Shown here one piece after another: positions 24,625-32,240 of a stretch of DNA of 64,000 bases. The notes below the pieces were generated by a model. That model was not told where the DNA came from, did not search any database, and worked only from the letters and a program-made list of their open reading frames with translations. Each line of letters starts with the position of its first letter. Within the stretch, counting starts at the first letter, position 1. A program made the position numbers and the translations under genes. Origin of the DNA: Paenibacillus_E qinlingensis_A (GTDB taxonomy: Bacteria > Bacillota > Bacilli > Paenibacillales > NBRC-103111); the NCBI RefSeq assembly GCF_031455095.1, contig NZ_JAVDSB010000012.1, forward strand, positions 128,240-192,239. The letters run 5' to 3'.

Positions 24625-25256
24625 TAGGGCATCACCAACTCTTGATCGATTTGGATAGCATCGGGGTTATCACCAATTAACGCTCGATTTATATCATAAA
24701 TCTCCCGCCAACGGCTGCCGGAACCGAGATTCATTTTGGCAATCGCCCAAAGAGAATCTCCTGACTTAACCGTGTACGTAGCGGACACAGGTTTGATATC
24801 AGGTCGTGCCTCTCCGCCAGAAGTGCCACTGCGCTCCGCCAGCGTCCTCACTTTATAGTCACGCCATGTGCGAAAAGTCACATCGAAGTACACGTCACCC
24901 GGTTCACCGCCTTTGAAGCTACTATTATGAGCAGAAAGCATGACAAGCACATTCACATCCGTTTCCGTCATAATTAAGCGAAGGGGCTCACGTTGTTCCA
25001 TCCATGTATTGAGTTGATTCATCGCTGTTTGGGGGTTAGGCAGCGGTTGGTACTTACAGTAGCTAGCATCATATACCGCTGGAAAAAAGGAGGAGAAGGA
25101 GATTTCCTTCACCTTTACACCTTGCGGCACATCTAGTTCCCCGCCATGAATAATCGTGATCGTCTCAAAACTTTTGTCACGGCGAATGTTCACTTCTGAT
25201 GGGTTAACTGGAAAATGCATTCTCAAGCCAGTTGGATCCTCCAACGTGATATCCAT
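24624..25256 (-). CDS. xkdP: LysM-domain tail protein, XkdP-like
   Basis: The protein has 210 residues with the start at 25256 (MDITLEDPTGLRMHFPVNPS), downstream of GGAAAGGG; the frame runs 24 codons further back, inside the tape-measure gene. The first 150 residues are the family N-domain (VKEISFSSFFPAVYD, NTWMEQREPLRLIM). The last 50 are a LysM: YTVKSGDSLWAIAKMNLGSG, then RWREIYDINR and GDNPDAIQIDQELVMP. The LysM may bind peptidoglycan or stabilise the hub. The gene lies between tape measure and XkdQ, as in PBSX. Confidence 0.9.
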   Translation of the reverse strand: MDITLEDPTGLRMHFPVNPSEVNIRRDKSFETITIIHGGELDVPQGVKVKEISFSSFFPAVYDASYCKYQPLPNPQTAMNQLNTWMEQREPLRLIMTETDVNVLVMLSAHNSSFKGGEPGDVYFDVTFRTWRDYKVRTLAERSGTSGGEARPDIKPVSATYTVKSGDSLWAIAKMNLGSGSRWREIYDINRALIGDNPDAIQIDQELVMP

Positions 25257-25275
25257 AGCTTTGATAACCCTTTCC

Positions 25276-27375
25276 TCAATAGCCAAAAGCGCTGCCCCCA
25301 TTCTCTGAGCGGTTTTGCATCGCCGCATTCATTTGCGACACAATTTGATGCCCGATCGTGAAAGCTAGCTTCTCTTTATCAACTTCCTCTTTTGGAAAAT
25401 GAACCGCTACGCCGTCCACTTTGACTTCGTACTGGTTCGGAGGGGCAGCTTGCGCTGCCGAAGAATTCACCGCAGAAACTGCTTGAGCGGGATCTGCCGC
25501 CAAGGACTCGCGCCCTTGAGGTACAAGAGACGTTTTGGACTCTGATTCTTCCACTGGCTTCTTCTTCCCAAAAAATTTATTCGCAATAAATGATCCTGCT
25601 TTATCTCCGAGATAGCCACCCAACATGCCTCCAACTGCAGTTCCAAATACCGGTAAAATAGCTGATCCAAGCGCAGCACCTAGAGCAGCGCCGCCCGCGC
25701 CTGCACCTGCTTGAATCGCCGCTCCCGCTTTGTTCTCTGATGTCAGCACATCCACAGCTGCCAGACCAATACCAAGAGGTGCTATCGCTTTGCTAGCTCC
25801 TTTCGCCATCTTCAAGCCACCTTTAAACAACTTACCTAATCGTCCCCTCGAAGAAGCTGGCGGTCGTCCTTCAGGATGTCCGTCGGGGTGTCCCTCTGAA
25901 TTGACTCTCGCTGGATTTCTATCTTCTAGCGCAACCTCAGCAGCAATTGGCATCGTCCTCCTGTTACCTACTGGTTGTGTTGTACTATCCCCTTGCAGAT
26001 TGGTTGTCGTACCCATCTTGGACTCTGTTTTCGTGCCTGCCTTAGATCTAGTCTTGGAATTTGCATCCGTGCAGCATTTTGTACCCTTCCCTTCGAGCTT
26101 GCCTTTTCCCGAGGATAACCCCTGCAAAGATTTAATGCTTTCGACCATGGATTTAACGCTATTTACAACAGATTTAAAGCTATCTGCCATTGATTTAACG
26201 GATGCACTCAAGCTTTGAGCGATCGATTTAATCCCCTCAACGAAGTTTTTAACGCCATCGCCTACTGCTTTGATACCTTCTCCGAAGCTTTTGACCCCAT
26301 CGCCGATCCCAGTGATTCCGTCACCAATACGACCTAGTCCCGCACCGACGCTATCGATTCCATCACCGATATATTTGAGTCCATCCCCAATGCCGGCTCC
26401 GATGCTTTTAATTCCATCGCCAATGCTGCCAATTCCCGCACCGATTCCTGTAAGTCCATCTCCTATGCTACCAATTCCTGCACCGATCCCTTGAAGTCCA
26501 TCGCCGATGCTGCCTATTCCTGCGCCAATCCCTTTGATTCCATCGCCAATGTTACTAAATCCCCCGCCGATACTTGTGAGTCCATCCCCTATACCTGCGC
26601 CTATACTTTTAATTCCTTCGCCTATGCTGCCTATTCCTGTTCCTATCCCTGCACCGATTTCTTTGAAACCGTCACCAATGCTGCCAATCCCTGCGCCAAT
26701 TCCTTTGAGTCCGTCGCCGATACTACTTATTCCTGCACCGACATTTGTGAGACCATCCCCGATGCCTGCGCCAATGCTTTTAATTCCATCGCCGATGCCA
26801 GCACCAAAACTTTTGAATGCCTCACCTATCCCTTGAAGTCCTTCACGTATACCTTTGAATCCATCACCAAAAGCACTAAAAGCTTCGCCAAACAGCTTCA
26901 GCGCCTCTCCTATTCTCACTAGGCGGTCAATCCAAGTATCTATTGGACTTTTCTTCTCTGGTGCTGCTTTCACAGTGACCATCGATACGGAAGCTGATGC
27001 AGATGCACTCGCTCCCGCCGAGCCCCCGCCCTGTATGCCGACGGATAGCGTCCCACCAAGCCCAGTCAACAATTGCCGCAGCTGTTTCGCTGCGCCAACC
27101 ACTTGATCATCAATAATCAGCTTCACATCGACCTTCGTGTGACCCAAATCCGCCAGTTGCAGCAGCAACCGGTCAATCACAAAAGAAAAATAATCCCGCA
27201 CAGCAATTGTCGGTCTTGCAGTCACTTGACTGAGTCTTACGCCAGCTTCACCAGCTTTATCAAAAAAAACTGATAGCCGCTGTGCAGCTGAACTAGTCCG
27301 ATCGACTGCTCTTCGCAGCCCATCTTGCGCAGCTGTCACTCTTGCTAAATTGCCTGCCATCGCCATGTCACTCAT
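25276..27375 (-). CDS. Short tail tape-measure protein with glycine heptad repeats
   Basis: The protein has 699 residues from the ATG at 27375, eight bases after AAGGAGG. The N-terminal part (about 1-150) has the coiled-coil and TVKAAPEKKSPIDTWIDRL type segment of tail tape measures. From about 165 to 385 runs an exceptional array of 7-residue repeats of the type SIGDGIK / GIGAGIG. A polar Lys/Thr/Ser linker (about 430-500) precedes a hydrophobic Gly/Ala segment (about 540-610: GAGAGGAALGAALGSAILPV) able to insert in a membrane, then a C-terminal domain ending near the XkdP-like gene. Position and hydrophobic segment identify it. Its small size predicts a short tail. Confidence 0.82.
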   Translation of the reverse strand: MSDMAMAGNLARVTAAQDGLRRAVDRTSSAAQRLSVFFDKAGEAGVRLSQVTARPTIAVRDYFSFVIDRLLLQLADLGHTKVDVKLIIDDQVVGAAKQLRQLLTGLGGTLSVGIQGGGSAGASASASASVSMVTVKAAPEKKSPIDTWIDRLVRIGEALKLFGEAFSAFGDGFKGIREGLQGIGEAFKSFGAGIGDGIKSIGAGIGDGLTNVGAGISSIGDGLKGIGAGIGSIGDGFKEIGAGIGTGIGSIGEGIKSIGAGIGDGLTSIGGGFSNIGDGIKGIGAGIGSIGDGLQGIGAGIGSIGDGLTGIGAGIGSIGDGIKSIGAGIGDGLKYIGDGIDSVGAGLGRIGDGITGIGDGVKSFGEGIKAVGDGVKNFVEGIKSIAQSLSASVKSMADSFKSVVNSVKSMVESIKSLQGLSSGKGKLEGKGTKCCTDANSKTRSKAGTKTESKMGTTTNLQGDSTTQPVGNRRTMPIAAEVALEDRNPARVNSEGHPDGHPEGRPPASSRGRLGKLFKGGLKMAKGASKAIAPLGIGLAAVDVLTSENKAGAAIQAGAGAGGAALGAALGSAILPVFGTAVGGMLGGYLGDKAGSFIANKFFGKKKPVEESESKTSLVPQGRESLAADPAQAVSAVNSSAAQAAPPNQYEVKVDGVAVHFPKEEVDKEKLAFTIGHQIVSQMNAAMQNRSENGGSAFGY

Positions 27376-27380
27376 GGCTC

Positions 27381-27949
27381 TCACCTCCTTGCGCGTTCAC
27401 GCTCTCGCTGCAGCGCTTGTTCCTGCTCCAGCTCTAGTTCCAAGCTGGCCAGCAGGAATAGCTGCTCCCCGCGAGGCAGCTTCCAGAATGCTCCGGGGAG
27501 CAAATGATGACGCGTCCACATCGCATGGAGCATCGCCGGGAGCCCCCCGGAGGCTATTAGTTTTTTACTTCGTCCAGCGTCGTGTTAAATCCGCTCAGAT
27601 CGAGCACTTCATCCCCCAGCGCTGACAGCTCGCCAGCAAGCAAAATTCGCTTGATCACTTCCTCGCCAGAGCTGGCCTGATACTTCGTCAGCAAGCGGGA
27701 GTCTCCCCAGTTGGGGGACACGGTAGCAGCGGCAATAAGTGCTACATTGAACTGCTCTTCGTCGAGCCGATCGGTTTGGACACCTCGACGATCCGAACGT
27801 TCTGTACAGCGTTCACGCAGTGCAAACACCTGCTTCCCAGTTAATCCACGCAGAATAATGGGGACGCCAACCCGGGAAAGGGTTAACGTCTTTTCTGGCA
27901 ATTGATCCGCCTCAAGCAGTTTTTGCAAAATTTGTTCATCAGTCAACAT
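27381..27949 (-). CDS. xkdN: Tail assembly chaperone with -1 programmed frameshift (XkdN-like)
   Basis: The zero-frame product (27949 to the TAA at 27557) has 130 residues: MLTDEQILQKLLEADQLPEK, then LTGKQVFALRERCTE and LLTKYQASSGEEVIKRILLAG, an XkdN/DUF6848-type chaperone. The last sense codons contain the heptamer A-AAA-AAC directly before the stop, and nine bases on is a CCGGG/CCCGG hairpin. A -1 slip there opens a 59-codon extension to 27381 (LIASGGLPAML, FWKLPRGEQLFLLASLELEL, a charged coiled coil). This copies the gpG/gpGT arrangement, in which a longer minor form recruits the tape measure. The tape-measure ATG is five bases beyond the extension. Confidence 0.85.
27535..27568 (-). other. 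Programmed -1 frameshift site
   Basis: On the minus strand the zero-frame codons read GTA AAA AAC TAA, so the slippery heptamer A AAA AAC occupies 27566-27560 in the correct phase. A stem CCGGG-GGGCT-CCCGG begins about nine bases downstream. The -1 frame is then open for 59 codons and closes inside the ribosome site of the tape-measure gene. Confidence 0.85.
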
Positions 27950-27978
27950 TAGGTATGTCCTCCTTCAAATAGTTGAGA

Positions 27979-28389
27979 TTAAATCGCCTTAATCGGGTCA
28001 TTTAGGGTATAGCCTTCAAATGTAAACGAAACTTCTTCTTTCACTTCCTCACCAGCCGTCCAGTTCGCTAACTGAAGCTTGTCCAACATCACATTATTCA
28101 GCGTAATACGCTCAAAGCCGTAGGAATCCGGATCACCAAGTTTAGAAACAAGACTGAATTTCTCGAATCCACGGGCAATCATATCGCTTGTGACTTTGAA
28201 GCCACTCATCGAGCCCGTCCCCTTCATAGCGCCTTTCTTATGACGAACCCACGGATCGCCTGCCAGGTTAAGCTCTTTCTTTTGAATTTCTACATTGGCT
28301 TCCAAATGGTTGAAATTCGTTTGCCATTCACCCGCAATAAATACACTTCCGTATGTGCCTAAAATAACTCTACTCGCATCTAAACTCAT
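27979..28389 (-). CDS. xkdM: Phage tail tube protein, XkdM-like
   Basis: The protein has 136 residues from the ATG at 28389, seven bases after GGGAGG. It begins MSLDASRVILGTYGSVFIAG and contains KKELNLAGDPWVRHKKGAMKGTGSMSG (in parts: ELNLAGDPWVRHKKG, GTGSMSGFKVTSDM) and ends VSFTFEGYTLNDPI. These are the features of the PBSX XkdM tube family. Subunits stack as hexamers to form the inner tube inside the sheath. It lies 13 bases after the sheath gene. Confidence 0.92.
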   Translation of the reverse strand: MSLDASRVILGTYGSVFIAGEWQTNFNHLEANVEIQKKELNLAGDPWVRHKKGAMKGTGSMSGFKVTSDMIARGFEKFSLVSKLGDPDSYGFERITLNNVMLDKLQLANWTAGEEVKEEVSFTFEGYTLNDPIKAI

Positions 28390-28402
28390 CAATATGCCTC
28401 CC

Positions 28403-29866
28403 TTAATTTACGATAAAAGTGCCAAAAATTTGTTCCATAACATCCGTTAATTTCGCTTCCCACTTGATGTAAACTTGATCAGGAGCAGGCGTGAGTACAG
28501 ATCCTTGCCCATAATAGGCTGGGTTCAAATACACATCGAAACCTTGAGCTTCAATCACACCAGCTTGTGCTAGTGCCTGCATATATTGCTTGCCGGCTTC
28601 CACAAGCGCGAGACGTCCCTCTTCCGTATTGTTCACTTTCCCGATGTAGCTATCTTCCGCTGTACGCAGCAAATCGTTATTGATCGTGTCCATAACACGA
28701 ATCGTACGAATTTTCTTCCAAGCCGCATTCTGGCCTGGACGCAACGTGCTCAGTGCGTTCATACCGCGCAGCGCCTTCACCTTCTGGCCGTCGTGAACGA
28801 ACAGGAACACGCCATTTTTCACGGCATTTTCTTGCTCACTACGTGTGGAGCGGCGCGTCACATCACTGAATGGCGAGACCGCGTACGTCGTCGATTCGCT
28901 AAGTTTCTGACCCGCGATGAGGCCCGCCACATACGCGGAGATATACGCCGAGCTGTAGCTCGCACCCGCTAGGATCGCTCCTGTTCCAACATTCACGATG
29001 GCCTCGTGATTGTACGTCGCACTCCTCGTCACAGCTCGGCTAATGGCATCAGCCCCTGTATCGTCGGCGGAAGATCCGCCGAGCACGGTCACGATGCCTT
29101 TGCCTTCGCTGCGCAGTCTCGCTGTCCAAGCGACGACAGAAGCTTGAATGCTCGTATCCGTAACGCCATCCAGCGCCAACACATGGAAATTCTGCGTTTC
29201 CATCGCGCTCAAGGCATTCACATAATCGGTTGCCGCAATGCCGCTTACACCGGAATTCCCTCCTGCAAGTGCACTGCCGACCACAGCGGCTAGCGTGCCA
29301 TTACCTGGAGCAAGCACAGTTGCCATCAACCATACGTTACTCGTATCTTGATTAATCGCATCAGCAGCCGCTTGAACTGAGCTGCCTGCGAAAGTAAATG
29401 TTTTCAGCACAGAGGTGCCTTCAAGCAGCTTTAGATCTTTCTGTGCGGAATCCACCGCATTCGTTTGTACAATAATTGAGAAGCTGTTTCCTCGTGTTCC
29501 TTCATACTTGGCATCAAGTTTCAACACATTCGCTGATGCCGAATCCTTCAGCGTTACACTCGCTTTCGCTGCTGTTGCATCGGCGATTCGATATGCCAAT
29601 ACTTTTTTCGGCTTGCCCAGCAAAGCCAGTTTCAACACAGGTGGAGCTGTCGCAGCATCAGACTGATCCATACTGAAAGCATCGTAGATGCCCTGCTCAC
29701 TCGTAATTTCCACAAACTGACGTACTGCTCCCCAATTGGCCTTCACCGGGATGATTACTGTTCCTTGACTGCCTGGTCCAATCGAGCTTAAGGCAGCCGC
29801 CTCAAAATTCATATAAAAGCCCGGCAATACCGGACGATCCGTCCCACTCCAAGTTCCACCCGCCAT
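28403..29866 (-). CDS. xkdK: Contractile tail sheath protein, XkdK-like
   Basis: The 487-residue protein starts MAGGTWSGTDRPVLPGFYMN with VIIPVKANWGAV soon after. It has the central subtilisin-like sheath domain and the conserved C-terminal stretch RVMDTINNDLLRTAEDSYIG and NNTEEGRLALVEAGKQYMQA, then GSVLTPAPDQVYIKWEAKLTDVMEQIF (in parts). This shows a contractile, not flexible, tail. Its ATG overlaps the stop of the upstream small gene by one base. Codon use and GC match the rest of the tail operon. Confidence 0.94.
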   Translation of the reverse strand: MAGGTWSGTDRPVLPGFYMNFEAAALSSIGPGSQGTVIIPVKANWGAVRQFVEITSEQGIYDAFSMDQSDAATAPPVLKLALLGKPKKVLAYRIADATAAKASVTLKDSASANVLKLDAKYEGTRGNSFSIIVQTNAVDSAQKDLKLLEGTSVLKTFTFAGSSVQAAADAINQDTSNVWLMATVLAPGNGTLAAVVGSALAGGNSGVSGIAATDYVNALSAMETQNFHVLALDGVTDTSIQASVVAWTARLRSEGKGIVTVLGGSSADDTGADAISRAVTRSATYNHEAIVNVGTGAILAGASYSSAYISAYVAGLIAGQKLSESTTYAVSPFSDVTRRSTRSEQENAVKNGVFLFVHDGQKVKALRGMNALSTLRPGQNAAWKKIRTIRVMDTINNDLLRTAEDSYIGKVNNTEEGRLALVEAGKQYMQALAQAGVIEAQGFDVYLNPAYYGQGSVLTPAPDQVYIKWEAKLTDVMEQIFGTFIVN

Positions 29867-30096
29867 TATTCTTGCACCTTCCTTTGTAAAAAGTTTTGAA
29901 TGAATTGTTTCGTCTCAGCAATAGTGAATGCTGTTTCCGTCTTACCAAGCAGCGCCCCAATAAGCACCTCTGGCGGGCAAGCGAACAGCTCCTGTGAATG
30001 GCTGATTAGCTCTTCCTTTGCGTAACCCACAGCTACCGCTGTATTTTCTTCTGTTTGCCCTTTCGTAGAACTTAATCCTTGTTTGATAAAAATCAC
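29866..30096 (-). CDS. Small tail-operon protein of unknown function
   Basis: The protein has 76 residues as written from a GTG at 30096. The GTG is part of GAGGTG, which would itself make a good ribosome site for the ATC four codons on, so the exact start is uncertain. The sequence is acidic and helical (EELISHSQELFACPPEVLIG, ETKQFIQNFLQRKVQE). No known domain is recognised. It lies between the tail completion-like gene and the sheath with a one-base overlap to the latter, the place of the small XkdJ-type proteins, but homology is not evident from sequence alone. Confidence 0.7.
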   Translation of the reverse strand: MIFIKQGLSSTKGQTEENTAVAVGYAKEELISHSQELFACPPEVLIGALLGKTETAFTIAETKQFIQNFLQRKVQE

Positions 30097-30097
30097 C

Positions 30098-30922
30098 TCA
30101 GCTATTAATTTGTGTTTCTGTGCGCACGGCTGCCATCAGCGGAAGCGTGCTTTGCGGAGCGGCAATTGCTCCTTTTAGGGTAAGCGTCAGTACACCTGTA
30201 GATAAATCTCCTAACCGCATCGCAATCGTCGAATTCACTACAGTTAACCATCTGCCTTCCGTACCAGTTACCGGCAATTTAACCTGTTCGGCCAGCCCTA
30301 CTAATAGAACTTGAGCAGCCAACTGATACTCGCTTGCCGACCTTGCCGCAATCTGCCCAACATATTGTTTGGTTAGCTGCGCAGTACTTTGAGATGCTGT
30401 TGCACTCTGCCAGCTTGTACACTGCCACGAAACAGCAGGTCGGCATGTGCCATTGAATCCTCGATATACGTGCCATTGCGGTCCGAGCAGCGCCTCCGTA
30501 AATTGGGAGATGGCCCCCAACCACGACTCTGTAACTGGTTGCACTTGCCGTAGAATCAAGACTGATTTCATCACGTATCTGCCGTTCGCATCCTTGTCCT
30601 GTAGAGCCGGCAATGACGTAATTTGTACCGTGTACAACTTATTACCGACCTCGATGACGCCGTCATCGGGTTCAAGCAGCTTGGTAATCACGCGCCATAT
30701 TCGCTCATTTGCACCAGCCGAGGTTACGCTTCTAGTTTGTAAACTTAACTTCCGCCAACTTTCAGGGACATCCAGTTTGAATTCAGCACTGCCACCCAAA
30801 TGAGTGAACCAAATCACTTCGTCTGGCGTTGTCGGCAAGCTGTCAATGAAAAGGTCAACTCCTATCGTTCCCTCATCATTAGCGTGGAGATATTGAACTA
30901 GTTGATCAGCCAAGTTAATCAT
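30098..30922 (-). CDS. Tail completion / minor structural protein
   Basis: The 274-residue protein is preceded by AAAGGAGGTGAGAG. The first half (about 1-130) resembles the tail-terminator-like 'minor capsid' proteins of Bacillota phages: VIWFTHLGGSAEFKLDVPES, LLEPDDGVIEVGNKLYTVQ, then NGRYVMKSVLILRQ. The second half (about 135-274) starts SWLGAISQFTEALLGPQWHV and ends in beta-rich sequence. It may be a fusion of terminator and completion functions, which would be needed to cap a tail lacking a head. It is the first large structural gene after the activator. The exact assignment is inference. Confidence 0.6.
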   Translation of the reverse strand: MINLADQLVQYLHANDEGTIGVDLFIDSLPTTPDEVIWFTHLGGSAEFKLDVPESWRKLSLQTRSVTSAGANERIWRVITKLLEPDDGVIEVGNKLYTVQITSLPALQDKDANGRYVMKSVLILRQVQPVTESWLGAISQFTEALLGPQWHVYRGFNGTCRPAVSWQCTSWQSATASQSTAQLTKQYVGQIAARSASEYQLAAQVLLVGLAEQVKLPVTGTEGRWLTVVNSTIAMRLGDLSTGVLTLTLKGAIAAPQSTLPLMAAVRTETQINS

Positions 30923-30947
30923 TCAAATCTCTCACCTCCTTTCCGCT

Positions 30948-31094
30948 TCATTTCGTTTTGTTTTGAATTTCAAAACATTTTTTTCTTTTCAAAACGTATT
31001 TCACTCCTTTACGAGCCCCTCGTCTCACCAATGATTGGATAGCAGGAACGATTTTTTCAACATCCTGTTTAGCAACTTCACCTCCCCAACTTGG
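30948..31094 (-). pseudogene. Small open frame without a standard start codon
   Basis: A 48-codon frame ends at 30948, 26 bases before the next gene. It reads EVAKQDVEKIVPAIQSLVRR then GARKGVKYVLKRKKCFEIQN, a basic amphipathic sequence that looks coding. GGGGAGGTGAA is positioned as a ribosome site, but the codon that follows is GTT where an ATG would be expected (GTT-GCT-AAA-CAG). Either the start was lost or initiation is non-canonical. A copy of the Xre-type operator lies inside its 3' end. The remaining gap to 31157 holds nothing else I can assign. Confidence 0.4.
30960..30976. promoter_or_regulatory. Xre-type operator O3
   Basis: GTTTTGAATTTCAAAAC is a 17-base palindrome (only the centre is asymmetric), the same consensus as the two sites at the activator promoter. 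It lies 38 bases upstream of the first large tail gene, so repressor bound here would block or road-block entry to the structural genes. Confidence 0.65.
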
Positions 31095-31156
31095 CTACAC
31101 AACGATCATACCATGCCATATTTTAGGTGAACTGCCAATAAACAGCCAACTCTCAG

Positions 31157-31582
31157 TCATCCTTGTTGTAGCTTCACTTCCAACCGCAGCATGTACGCTA
31201 GCTTCTCGATCGCTCTCGCCTTCATCCGATAATACGTACGCTCACTCAAATTAAGCTCATGAAACAATAGAAAATCGAACGTCTTCTTTCTTTTTAAATA
31301 ACGTTCCCGGATAATTCCCTGCTCTTGCTCATCTAGCCGAGATATGGCCTGCTCCACTTCCTCACATATACCTCGCATGTGTTCATCTGATCCCGCCTGG
31401 TAAGGAGCTGTGCGCTCCGCCACTTTGAACCATTGATTCCTAGCGGAAATAGCTTCATTTCCTTTTCTTAAATCCCCCATTACGCGATACATACGCACGG
31501 CTTCAAGCACACTTTCTACCCTTTTTCGCGTTGCCCGGCGATCAATTTGTTCTTTCTCTATATTCAAAATACGTTCTAACAT
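31157..31582 (-). CDS. ArpU/Xpf-like late-gene transcriptional activator
   Basis: The protein has 141 residues from the ATG at 31582, behind TAGGAGATGATC; the 17 codons further upstream overlap operator O2. It is helical and basic: MLERILNIEKEQIDRRATRK, LDEQEQGIIRERYLKRKKTFDFLL (in part: EQGIIRERYLKRKKTF) and a C-terminal sigma-70 region 4-like helix-turn-helix LNLSERTYYRMKARAIEKLA. This is the ArpU/RinA/Xpf group that turns on phage late operons. It is the first gene of the minus-strand operon, and its promoter is bracketed by Xre-type operators, so it is the likely switch between repressed and productive states. Confidence 0.82.
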   Translation of the reverse strand: MLERILNIEKEQIDRRATRKRVESVLEAVRMYRVMGDLRKGNEAISARNQWFKVAERTAPYQAGSDEHMRGICEEVEQAISRLDEQEQGIIRERYLKRKKTFDFLLFHELNLSERTYYRMKARAIEKLAYMLRLEVKLQQG

Positions 31583-31609
31583 CCCATGATCATCTCCTAA
31601 AATTTGTTC

Positions 31610-31626
31610 GTTTTGTAATTCTAAAC
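31610..31626. promoter_or_regulatory. Xre-type operator O2
   Basis: GTTTTGTAATTCTAAAC shares both half-sites with O1 and O3 and lies immediately downstream of the -10 box of the activator promoter. Repressor here would clash with RNA polymerase. Confidence 0.6.
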
Positions 31627-31628
31627 AC

Positions 31629-31657
31629 ATCATACATTGTCTTGTTTAAAATTTCAA
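31629..31657 (-). promoter_or_regulatory. Promoter of the activator gene and tail operon
   Basis: On the minus strand TTGAAA (31657-31652), a 17-base spacer and TATGAT (31634-31629) form a near-consensus SigA promoter. It is 47 bases before the activator start and is enclosed between operators O1 and O2. Confidence 0.8.
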
Positions 31658-31660
31658 CAC

Positions 31661-31687
31661 AAAAAGTTTTGATATTCAAAACTTTTT
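31661..31687. promoter_or_regulatory. Xre-type operator O1, perfect palindrome
   Basis: A 27-base palindrome with perfect 12-base arms (AAAAAGTTTTGA and TCAAAACTTTTT) around TAT. Its core GTTTTGATATTCAAAAC equals the O3 pattern. It lies just upstream of the -35 box of the activator promoter and about 13 bases before the -35 region of the divergent repressor gene, so one site could control both. Confidence 0.8.
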
Positions 31688-31699
31688 AGGGATCTCCCC

Positions 31700-31729
31700 T
31701 TGTTTTTTGCACCGCTCACCATTTACAAT
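31700..31729 (+). promoter_or_regulatory. Putative promoter of the xre repressor gene
   Basis: TTGTTT (31700-31705) and TACAAT (31724-31729) with an 18-base spacer are placed 20 bases before the repressor ATG and next to operator O1. Confidence 0.5.
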
Positions 31730-31748
31730 AGAATCAGGTGATCAAACG

Positions 31749-32153
31749 ATGAAAGATATGGTGCAATTCGGTAATCGAATCCGGCAGCTGAGAAAAATGA
31801 ACAATTATTCCCTCAGAGAGCTTGGCGAACGGTCCGGTGTTAGTTATTCGTTTATTAACTCCATAGAAAACAATCGCTTCAGCCCGTCACGGGAAACGGT
31901 TATCGCTTTAGCCGATACGCTGAGTATTGCTGAGAAGGACGAACTTCTGCTGCTTGCTGGATTTGCTCCAACGGAAGAGGAGTCACTCGATGGCTTATCT
32001 GGAGACGGTCTTGACGAAGTCGATGACCCTGATGTGAGCTTATTTTTCAAAGACTTCAAAAATGCCCCTAAAGAGCGCCGCGACGAGATGCTTCGTTTCT
32101 GGAACTTCATCAAAGAACAGCAGCAGTCTCGAACACCTGACAGCGAGCAGTAA
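31749..32153 (+). CDS. Xre-family repressor of the tail element
   Basis: The protein has 134 residues from the ATG at 31749, behind CAGGTGATC. The N-terminal HTH_3 domain (about 5-65) reads FGNRIRQLRKMNNYSLRELG then ERSGVSYSFINSIENNRFSP. An acidic linker (EEESLDGLSGDGLDEVDD) precedes a short helical C-terminal part. It is divergent from the activator and is followed by an ImmA-like protease gene, which is the ImmR/ImmA arrangement of ICEBs1 and phi105-type elements. It should bind the three GTTTTGA/TCAAAAC sites nearby. A terminator after it partly separates it from the protease gene. Confidence 0.88.
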   Translation: MKDMVQFGNRIRQLRKMNNYSLRELGERSGVSYSFINSIENNRFSPSRETVIALADTLSIAEKDELLLLAGFAPTEEESLDGLSGDGLDEVDDPDVSLFFKDFKNAPKERRDEMLRFWNFIKEQQQSRTPDSEQ

Positions 32154-32156
32154 TCA

Positions 32157-32187
32157 TAAAGCCAAGCCCTTATGGGCTTTTCTTTAG
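32157..32187 (+). terminator. Small terminator after xre
   Basis: AAGCCC-TTAT-GGGCTT followed by TTCTTTAG, four bases after the xre stop. The only upstream ATG in frame with the protease (32172) lies inside this hairpin. Confidence 0.6.
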
Positions 32188-32197
32188 CCCTAATAAG

Positions 32198-32211
32198 CGA
32201 ACATACATTCC
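32198..32211. promoter_or_regulatory. Weak LexA-box-like site before the protease gene
   Basis: CGAACATACATTCC has a perfect left half and a right half with two mismatches to the Bacillus SOS box CGAAC-N4-GTTCG. It lies between the xre terminator and the protease gene. SOS induction of the protease would make sense but the match is imperfect. Confidence 0.3.
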
Positions 32212-32240
32212 ATTTTTTAAGAAAAGCGAGGTGTATTCAC

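Noticed and set aside
26270..27106. Plus-strand Pro/Ser/Ile repeat frames opposite the tape measure
   Set aside because: They are the antisense reading of the glycine heptads; several frames are open at once, as expected from the repeat, and none has a start signal.
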